Shown one piece after another: positions 7,943-12,797 of a DNA stretch of 12,797 nt. The position numbers were made by a program, and so were the translations under genes. The notes under the pieces are model-generated. The model was given only the letters and a program-made list of their open reading frames with translations, was not told where the DNA came from and searched no databases. The DNA is taken from NCBI GenBank assembly GCA_034437515.1, contig DAOTTX010000026.1, positions 1 to 12,797 on the forward strand, read 5' to 3'. Within the stretch, counting starts at the first letter, position 1, and every line of letters begins with the position of its first letter. Origin of the DNA: DAOTTX01 sp034437515. Its GTDB lineage: Bacteria; Chloroflexota; Anaerolineae; Aggregatilineales; Phototrophicaceae.

Positions 7943-8935
7943 AACCCGGAGCTGGTCAAGACCGGACTCGACCTGCTGTTCACGCCCACCCTGATTTTCT
8001 ACGAGGTGACGTTTTCCTTGAGCACGATGATGCAGGCCTCGGCTAGAGCGTATCGGCTCAACCAGACCCACGATCTGTGCAAGACGGTCTATCTGTACTG
8101 TGAGGGCACGATGGAGCACACCGCCGTCCAGCTCATGAGCCGCAAGCAGCGGGCAGCCAAGCTGCTGACGGGCGATCTGGGCCTGACCGGCCTGGACGCC
8201 TTGACCGAAGGCGAATCAGGCTTCGAGACCGCGCTGATGAACGCCATCGCCAAGGACGACGTGCTCGACGATCCGTCGGCGATGTTCAAAGCCGACGACA
8301 ACGCCTACGACGCCGAGGACGCTGCCTTCTGGCAGGTCGAGACGGTGACAGAACCCCATGAGGATCAGGCCGTGACCCTATCCCCCCCTGATGGCGATAC
8401 AAGTACGATCCGGCTGCTGCCGCCGAAGGCCGCCGCGAAGACGAACCTGAACGCGAAGGTCGTCAAGCGGCTGCGGCGTGCCGGTCGGCTGGATGAGGCC
8501 AAGCTGGCGAAGGTTGCGGCGCGGGTGACGGGCGCACTCGAACGCGGCGTGCCGCACCCCTCCGACGGGACGCTCATGCTGTGTGAGGGCGTCAACCACC
8601 CCGACTTTGCGACGTACCCGGTCCACGCCGAGCAGCTGACGGCCTGGCTGACGAAGTACCTACGCTCCAAGAAAGCTGCTGATCCCGAATCGGTGGGCGG
8701 ACTGGCGGCGGCGCTGGTACGGGTCGCGTCGAATCAAGCGGGAATCCGCCCGCAGCCCCCGCAGGCAGGGGCACCGATTCGGGCAAAGGCGAAACGCTGG
8801 CAACCCGATCACATGGCGGTCCCGGATGACGTCCCGCCGAGCACGCCGCAAGTCAAACGGAGCCGTTCTCAGCCGAGCGGCAGCGCCCCCACACAACCGA
8901 TGCTGTTCCCGCTGCCCCATGACTACACCGGCTGA
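7943..8935 (+). CDS. Methyltransferase-SNF2 helicase fusion, exon 2 (C-terminal 330 residues)
   Basis: This continues the gene started at 2665 once the intron is removed. The first codon AAC (Asn970) follows Cys969 without frame change and completes motif V (NPELVKTGLDL). Motif VI, QASARAYRLNQ (1000-1010), with its arginine finger follows, then EGTMEHTAVQLMSRK as expected at the end of an SNF2 C-lobe. Residues after ~1080 are acidic, then Ala/Lys-rich, and not assigned to a family. The protein ends near QPMLFPLP, which resembles a sliding-clamp-binding peptide. An open frame extends upstream to 7742, but that part is intron sequence read out of frame with the intron protein and is not coding. 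The last 17 bases overlap the primase gene, implying coupled translation. Confidence 0.87.
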   Translation, partial: NPELVKTGLDLLFTPTLIFYEVTFSLSTMMQASARAYRLNQTHDLCKTVYLYCEGTMEHTAVQLMSRKQRAAKLLTGDLGLTGLDALTEGESGFETALMNAIAKDDVLDDPSAMFKADDNAYDAEDAAFWQVETVTEPHEDQAVTLSPPDGDTSTIRLLPPKAAAKTNLNAKVVKRLRRAGRLDEAKLAKVAARVTGALERGVPHPSDGTLMLCEGVNHPDFATYPVHAEQLTAWLTKYLRSKKAADPESVGGLAAALVRVASNQAGIRPQPPQAGAPIRAKAKRWQPDHMAVPDDVPPSTPQVKRSRSQPSGSAPTQPMLFPLPHDYTG

Positions 8936-9800
8936 GACGGTCGCCTTCCTAACCGCGCTCTACCGGCGATCGGCTGGCTATCTGACCCTGAGCGCCGTCC
9001 GTCCCGGGCAAGCCACCCCCTCCCGCCATATTGCGTTGGCGGACACCTCTGCGCTGGCGAGCGGTCTGCACGACTTGCTGGCGGGTAACCGTCGCGGTTG
9101 GCACGCCTTCTACAGCGTCGCCCCCCGACAGACCGATCTGGGCCGCTGGCGGCGCGGCGGCACGGCGAACCTGCACCACCTCCCGGCGCTGTTTGCCGAC
9201 ATCGATCGCCCCCCGGCGGAGGTCCTGCCCCGGCTGCGAGACACCCACCCGTCACCCTCGGCGGTGGTGCTAAGTGGTGGCGGCGTCCACGCCTACTGGT
9301 GGCTGACCGCACCGACCGTCGACTGGCGGACCGCCAACGCGGTGCTGCGAGGGCTGGCGCAACATCTGGACGGCGACCGCACCCACGTCGCAGGCGCGTT
9401 GCGCCTACCGGGCAGCCGTAACCCCAAGCCCGGACGTGACCGCTGCACGCTGCACACCCTGACCGACCATCACTATCCCCTGGAGGCCTTTCCGATGCCC
9501 ACCCCACAGGTGCGCGACCCGCCACGACTGGCGAGAAGCGACACCCTCAACCCACGTCTGCTGGACGCCGTCAGTGTCCGGTTGCTGACGCATGGCGGCT
9601 ATCTCAAGCCCAACGGCTGGATAGCCGCCCACTGCCCCGCCGGTCACCGACGCGACCACCCCGGCGCGCACTTCGCGTTCAACCCACGCCTCGGCGTTGG
9701 CGTCTGTCACGGCAGACACGGATGCCTGCTGCTGCGCGAGCTGTGCGACCACCTGCACATCAACCCCCGCGACCACGGGGGCATCTACTCAACCCAATAG
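8919..9800 (+). CDS. RepB-like archaeo-eukaryotic primase with C-terminal zinc-finger-like region (293 aa)
   Basis: This is probably the primase that makes primers for replication of the element. Residues 94-96 (DID) give the metal-binding acidic pair, residues 120-124 (GGGVH) the conserved glycine-His strand, and LRLPGSRNPK (161-170) the third motif of RepB/AEP-type primases. Near the C-terminus, Cys239, His243, Cys263 and Cys269, around HCPAGH and GVCHGRHGC, resemble the CHC2 zinc module of DnaG primases, though the spacing is not canonical. I chose ATG 8919, which overlaps the helicase stop by 17 bases and has no Shine-Dalgarno, so translation is probably coupled. The in-frame start at 8826 would encode a low-complexity Arg-rich leader inside the helicase gene. 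Helicase-primase adjacency fits a plasmid replication module. Confidence 0.82.
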   Translation: MTTPAETVAFLTALYRRSAGYLTLSAVRPGQATPSRHIALADTSALASGLHDLLAGNRRGWHAFYSVAPRQTDLGRWRRGGTANLHHLPALFADIDRPPAEVLPRLRDTHPSPSAVVLSGGGVHAYWWLTAPTVDWRTANAVLRGLAQHLDGDRTHVAGALRLPGSRNPKPGRDRCTLHTLTDHHYPLEAFPMPTPQVRDPPRLARSDTLNPRLLDAVSVRLLTHGGYLKPNGWIAAHCPAGHRRDHPGAHFAFNPRLGVGVCHGRHGCLLLRELCDHLHINPRDHGGIYSTQ

Positions 9801-9810
9801 GAGTTCAATC

Positions 9811-9969
9811 ATGATTCACATTCACCTGCGTTTGAAGACCTTGTACGACGCCCGCAGTCGCGATCGCGCTGGGCGACCCAGTGGCCTGCTGGCGTTCGCG
9901 CCCCCGCCGATCTTCAACGGGCTGAGCGCCGTCCTGCTGCTGGCGCTGGCACTGCGCCGGGAGGGCTAG
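9811..9969 (+). CDS. Small hypothetical protein (52 aa)
   Basis: ATG 9811 is preceded by TAGGAG (9798-9803), which itself contains the stop codon of the primase gene; spacing is 7 bases. The peptide is basic in its first half (RLKTLYDARSRDRAGR) and ends with a hydrophobic run (SAVLLLALAL) followed by RREG. The run is too short for a standard membrane helix. No family is recognised. The good ribosome binding site and tight packing between two genes support expression. Confidence 0.5.
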   Translation: MIHIHLRLKTLYDARSRDRAGRPSGLLAFAPPPIFNGLSAVLLLALALRREG

Positions 9970-9972
9970 TCA

Positions 9973-10497
9973 ATGGCTGCAACCCTGCACATTACCATCA
10001 CCATGCCCGCTAATGGCCCCGCCACCGTCCTGATGGGTCGTGGCGACCTGGCGGTGACCCACAACTACGCCGGGGGCATCCCCGGCACGCACAACGACAA
10101 GCACGCGCTGGAGGCCGCTTACGACAAGTTGGTGGCGCTGGAGGCGAATCCGCCCCAGCTCCCCGACCCGCCCCAGCCGGAACGCAAGTCTAAATCGAAG
10201 CCGAAGCGCAAGGCGAAGACGAAGACCGAGCCGACCGTCGAGATTCCGCTGGCGAAGGGGACGCGGGCCGTGCCCATTAGCCGCGTGAAGCTCACGGGCG
10301 GCGAAACGGACGCGGCAGCCTACCAGCAGGCGCTCACGCTCGCGGGTCGCCTGATTGACGGTGGTTTGTGGGACGGCGAATCCACGCTGCACATCCCGGA
10401 CGTATACGCACTGGGACGCAAGATGAAGCCATACCAGACGAAGGAACTGGCGCTGTTCACGAATTACCCTGGATACCATCCTGACAGTTGGAGATAG
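9973..10497 (+). CDS. Hypothetical protein with Lys-rich linker (174 aa); possible PRTRC-E-like protein with altered C-terminus
   Basis: ATG 9973 follows GGGAGGG (9959-9965) at 7 bases, three bases after the preceding stop. Residues 1-60 form a beta-rich start (LHITITMPANGPATVLM) ending in an Ala/Leu helix and LEANPP. Residues 71-85 are strongly basic (KSKSKPKRK) and could bind nucleic acid. Residues 88-160 look like a second small domain (VKLTGG, GRLIDGGLWDGES). I do not recognise it firmly; the position near a ThiF-like gene and the TITMPA start make a PRTRC system E-type protein a weak possibility. The last dozen codons (from ~10461) lie in AT-richer DNA and overlap the 3' end of the opposing dual-OB gene by 34 bases, so the native C-terminus has probably been replaced. 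Confidence 0.7.
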   Translation: MAATLHITITMPANGPATVLMGRGDLAVTHNYAGGIPGTHNDKHALEAAYDKLVALEANPPQLPDPPQPERKSKSKPKRKAKTKTEPTVEIPLAKGTRAVPISRVKLTGGETDAAAYQQALTLAGRLIDGGLWDGESTLHIPDVYALGRKMKPYQTKELALFTNYPGYHPDSWR

Positions 10498-11105
10498 CAT
10501 CGCTTTTCATGTCTTCCGTTTCCGTCCCACCAACGCGCGAGTGACAGTCTTATCAACGCACCAGAAGGTATTTGTTCTGGTGCCTCACCGTACCCAACGA
10601 AAGGGATTGATAAAATTCGATCCCTTTCAATTGGGAAAAGATAGCGATACCTTAATTCACCTGCGTTGTTTTGCTTTGTTACACGTTTCAATGTGTTGTT
10701 GGGCTGCCAGAAACAAGTACTTCTAGAAGGAATACCTTGATTAGTACTGATGTAAGCATTACCTGTACCATGATTTGGAAAATTTAGCAGGCCATCATAT
10801 AAGTCTGTTGAAGGCCCCTTCACAAGCATATGATTTGCTCGCCAAATTAGCGTCTCACGCAGCGAGGTTTGGGTACCCATATACCTCTGAGACTGAATCC
10901 AGCCATCTTCAATATGTGGCGGCTCAATGTGCTGAGGTCTTGTTATTTCAATATCCCACACCTGACCCACCTCCAAAGAAGTGTTACTAGGTTGATTCTC
11001 TCCATTTGACGAGAGTAATCTTATGCTTTCGTTAGTGTCCATTAGAATGCCACCAACGCAAGCATCTTCATACATTCTGGTTTTGGATACGATAATGACT
11101 TTCAT
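10464..11105 (-). CDS. Dual-OB-domain-like protein (213 aa)
   Basis: The start is ATG at 11105-11103, because it forms an ATGA overlap with the upstream DUF488 stop; the frame from 11174 would lie inside that gene. The N-terminus (VIIVSKTRMYEDACVGGIL) and the C-terminal RCYLQLSGWY match my memory of proteins annotated as dual OB domain-containing, which occur beside DUF488 genes in bacterial gene neighbourhoods. Two five-stranded beta barrels would fit the length: roughly residues 1-105 (with ITRPQHIEPPHIED) and 106-213. OB folds usually bind nucleic acids or nucleotides; the ligand here is unknown. It is the third gene of the minus-strand operon, and its stop overlaps the opposing plus-strand gene. 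The family call is from memory of short motifs. Confidence 0.68.
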   Translation of the reverse strand: MKVIIVSKTRMYEDACVGGILMDTNESIRLLSSNGENQPSNTSLEVGQVWDIEITRPQHIEPPHIEDGWIQSQRYMGTQTSLRETLIWRANHMLVKGPSTDLYDGLLNFPNHGTGNAYISTNQGIPSRSTCFWQPNNTLKRVTKQNNAGELRYRYLFPIERDRILSIPFVGYGEAPEQIPSGALIRLSLARWWDGNGRHEKRCYLQLSGWYPG

Positions 11106-11596
11106 AGTACAATATGATAAATTTTCAACCCCATGTTTAATGCAATGTGTTCGGTAGCTAGTGACCGATGACAAGCGGCAGGTGCTTGTTCAACACAAAA
11201 AAGACAAATACGTTTAGCGTCCCCAACCTCCTCTAACCATTGAGAAATGTCAAAATCACTGAGAATTTCCGAACGATATGCTTTGATGAATATTTCGCCT
11301 AACATATCACGTTGGCGTTTTTTTACGCCTGCGTTGTTATCGGCTTCTTTCTGTTTCTCGCGGATTTCTTTGGTTGGTGCTAGGGTTTTGGTGTGCAAGT
11401 AACCAATACCCATGTTTTGTAGTTTTTGCTGGAGGTATGTGCTGTTGACAAAAGCATATTTTGATCCACGTACCCCTCGACGTTGCCGCACATCACAGAA
11501 CAAGTCAATTTGATTATCTTTTAATGCTTGGAAAAATTGATCTTCTGAATACCCATAAACACCTATTGTGAACAGACTTATATCTGGTTTATTCAT
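11102..11596 (-). CDS. DUF488 family protein, second copy (164 aa)
   Basis: Family hallmarks are in order: FTIGVYG (9-15), CDVRQRRGVRGS (34-45) and the C-terminal FCVEQAPAACHRS (133-145), where DUF488 proteins have a Cys followed by Cys-His-Arg. These residues form the presumed active or ligand-binding site, whose chemistry is not established. The protein differs clearly from the neighbouring DUF488, with basic residues after the DVR motif, so the two are diverged paralogues rather than a recent duplication. ATG 11596 overlaps the stop of the upstream DUF488 gene by 8 bases (ATGAATAA), and its TGA overlaps the dual-OB start, implying coupled translation of all three at related amounts. Confidence 0.85.
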   Translation of the reverse strand: MNKPDISLFTIGVYGYSEDQFFQALKDNQIDLFCDVRQRRGVRGSKYAFVNSTYLQQKLQNMGIGYLHTKTLAPTKEIREKQKEADNNAGVKKRQRDMLGEIFIKAYRSEILSDFDISQWLEEVGDAKRICLFCVEQAPAACHRSLATEHIALNMGLKIYHIVL

Positions 11597-12218
11597 GATC
11601 GTTTAAATTTAGATATACACGTTTTGATGTTAGTTTTGGTCTCGATGTAGTTTCTATATCGGGATCAGGAAATAAGAGCATTTGTTGCGGTTTGTCTAAT
11701 CCAAGCTGCTTATAGACAACATTAATCACATCAGACTGAGACTTTTTCTCTCCTTCTTCATCAATATGCTTTACATCAAAGTCCCAGTCTTTAAGAACTA
11801 GCTCCTCACCAATCATCTTACTACGGTGGCAGTCTTCTGGTCTTAGCTCACTGCACATGAGGACAAGTGTCAGACGTTGATCATGATTAGCTTTAAAAAG
11901 ACGCTCCATTCCGGATTGAAATAGACGGCTCTGGCGAGTTTTTTCATAATCTACCTTACCGTCTTCTGTATAACAGTTAGGATCACTGGGTCTCCCACCA
12001 AGTTCTTCACCCATAAACACATACTTGATTCCAACGGAGGGAAGTTTTTTTTCAAGTTGAGTTCCGCTGAAGTCAGGATTATAGCCGGATCGTGGGCTTG
12101 ATCGAACATCTATGAGATATTCAATTTTACGGTACTTCAACAAATCAATAAAACGATCAATATGCCGATTTCCGTATCCAATCGTATAAATTGGTGGTCG
12201 TTGAATATTTGTTTCCAT
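11589..12218 (-). CDS. DUF488 family protein, first copy (209 aa)
   Basis: This is the first gene of the minus-strand operon. Motifs: YTIGYG (11-16), LIDVRSSPRSG (35-45), ELGGRP (72-77) and MCSELRPEDCHR (121-132), a textbook set for the family. Residues ~145-209 extend beyond the core and include QQMLLFPD (178-185), which resembles a sliding-clamp or partner-binding peptide. ATG 12218 is chosen; a GTG three codons upstream (12227) is an alternative, with a weak GGGTG before the ATG. A TATAAT on the minus strand at 12292-12287 could drive the operon. The function of DUF488 is not established; the pairing with another DUF488 and a dual-OB protein suggests a complex. Confidence 0.87.
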   Translation of the reverse strand: METNIQRPPIYTIGYGNRHIDRFIDLLKYRKIEYLIDVRSSPRSGYNPDFSGTQLEKKLPSVGIKYVFMGEELGGRPSDPNCYTEDGKVDYEKTRQSRLFQSGMERLFKANHDQRLTLVLMCSELRPEDCHRSKMIGEELVLKDWDFDVKHIDEEGEKKSQSDVINVVYKQLGLDKPQQMLLFPDPDIETTSRPKLTSKRVYLNLNDHE

Positions 12219-12281
12219 TACAATCACCCATACGCCGTTGATTTGCGTCTAACACAACATGACTACCGTAGGTTACCATAG

Positions 12282-12595
12282 ATGAGATTATACAACAACC
12301 TCTACGTTGTCGGTGTGGGCGGAACCGGAAGCAGTGCCGCCCGTATCATCGCTCGCATTCTCTATGATATGGAGCGCAGCCGCAAGCACACCCCGCAGAT
12401 GATTCTGGTCGATCACGATACGATTGAGGAGAAAAATATCGGTAGGTAAGCACTCTTCCTGCCTGCTGATGTTGGCTCCCCGAAGGCAACCACTGTGGCG
12501 AAACGCCTGAGCTTCGCGCTGGGGTTAGAAATCAGCGCAATCCCGATGAAATTCGACCCGGAACGGCACACCGAACGCTACGGTAGCGATCAAGT
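12282..12595 (+). pseudogene. ThiF/E1-like adenylyltransferase, broken by a stop and then a frame change
   Basis: From ATG 12282 the translation gives VVGVGGTGSSAARI, the ATP-binding glycine loop of ThiF/MoeB/E1 enzymes, then ILVDHDTIEEKNIGR, the conserved D-x-D...NxxR segment. The next codon is TAA (12447-12449) where the family has Gln (NxxRQ). After it the same frame continues as good family-like sequence (ALFLPADVGSPKATTVAKRL) to roughly 12590. One C-to-T change (CAA to TAA) would explain the stop. Such enzymes activate the C-terminus of a ubiquitin-like or sulfur-carrier partner; a ThiF-type protein is also a named component of PRTRC plasmid cassettes, which would suit this replicon. No C-terminal catalytic half is present. 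As it stands the product would be 55 aa and inactive. Confidence 0.72.
12287..12292 (-). promoter_or_regulatory. Candidate -10 box for the DUF488 operon
   Basis: On the minus strand this reads TATAAT, an exact sigma-70-type -10 consensus, about 70 bases before the first DUF488 start. The best -35 match is weak (CCGACA at 12313-12308, 15-base spacer). The box lies within the first codons of the ThiF-like pseudogene on the other strand. Confidence 0.4.
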
Positions 12596-12783
12596 CGCAC
12601 ACGTCCGTGATTCACGGGGTGGAGGGCAACGCGGCGGATCACCTGATGACGGCGGCGGCGAATCTGCTGCACCTGGCACGGCTGACGCTGCTCAACGAGC
12701 CGTCCGAGAGCTACCAGCGCGAGAAGCTGTCCGCTGCGGAGTGGTCGCTGACGGCGGCGAAGGGTTGGCTGAATCTGGAATAA
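12574..12783 (+). pseudogene. 3'-terminal fragment of an unidentified gene fused out of frame to the ThiF remnant
   Basis: In a different frame from the ThiF remnant, GC-rich sequence reads VIHGVEGNAADHLMTAAANL, continues through LLHLARLTLLNEPSESYQRE and ends in GWLNLE at TAA 12781-12783. The amphipathic helical pattern and backbone-like composition indicate a real protein C-terminus. The frame is open only from 12550 and has no start of its own. It is either the end of the ThiF gene after a frameshift or the tail of a neighbouring gene joined by deletion; it does not resemble ThiF C-termini that I know, so I favour deletion. Confidence 0.5.
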
Positions 12784-12797
12784 CACACAAAAACCTG

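Larger units (their letters stand above)
10460..12281 (-). mobile_element. AT-rich three-gene island (cargo/genomic-island-like)
   Basis: From about 10460 to 12280 base composition changes abruptly to AT-rich on both sides of GC-rich backbone. All three genes run opposite to the backbone and overlap each other. No transposase, integrase or terminal repeats are visible, so how it arrived is unknown. The left end cuts into the tail of the gene ending at 10497; the right end abuts the start of a ThiF-like gene. Edges are estimated from composition and gene ends only. Confidence 0.55.

Noticed and set aside
10541..10990. Two short plus-strand frames inside the island
   Set aside because: They are antisense to the dual-OB gene, have no good ribosome binding sites and no motifs.
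12447..12449. Reassigned or read-through TAA in the ThiF-like gene
   Set aside because: TAA serves as a normal stop for other genes in the window (first DUF488, dual-OB), and the following frame also breaks, so pseudogene decay is simpler.
12532..12786. 84-aa minus-strand frame at the right end
   Set aside because: Its Arg/Gln-rich, low-complexity content is typical of the reverse of GC-rich coding sequence, and the plus strand holds a better coding signal.
1..12797. CRISPR arrays, tRNA or rRNA genes, IS-type transposases
   Set aside because: No regularly spaced repeats, no tRNA-like cloverleaf and no transposase motifs were found on reading both strands; the only mobile-element enzyme is the intron reverse transcriptase.

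Overview
The window looks like part of a GC-rich bacterial mobile replicon (a plasmid or an integrated plasmid/ICE). A Chloroflexota-like host is my best guess, from the style of the methyltransferase-helicase and primase proteins, but no rRNA or housekeeping gene confirms it. Three compositions are visible: GC-rich backbone genes, a group II intron of intermediate GC, and an AT-rich three-gene island on the minus strand.

Layout: 1-315 is a leader with a 20-bp perfect palindrome and hairpins. 316-2574 encodes a 752-aa multidomain protein of unknown function. 2665-8935 is one gene for a methyltransferase-SNF2 helicase fusion, split by a complete group II intron at 5572-7942. The intron lies inside helicase motif V, and removing it restores an in-frame protein of about 1299 aa. 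The intron encodes its own reverse transcriptase/maturase/HNH protein (6181-7869). Three tightly packed plus-strand genes follow: an archaeo-eukaryotic-type (RepB-like) primase (8919-9800), a 52-aa small protein (9811-9969) and a 174-aa protein with a Lys-rich linker (9973-10497).

Next, on the minus strand, is an AT-rich cassette of three overlapping genes, transcribed from right to left: DUF488 (12218-11589), a second DUF488 (11596-11102) and a dual-OB-like protein (11105-10464). It resembles a cargo or conflict module. The window closes with a broken ThiF/E1-like gene (from 12282), stopped by TAA where the conserved Gln of the NxxRQ motif should be, and then the out-of-frame 3' end of another coding sequence (to 12783).

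The backbone reads as a replication/DNA-processing operon (methyltransferase-helicase plus primase), with a ThiF-like gene reminiscent of PRTRC-type plasmid cassettes. The intron and the DUF488/dual-OB island are later arrivals. The strongest observations are the precisely definable intron in an essential helicase motif, including its exon-recognition pairings, and the compact DUF488-DUF488-dual-OB operon whose insertion seems to have altered the genes on both sides.
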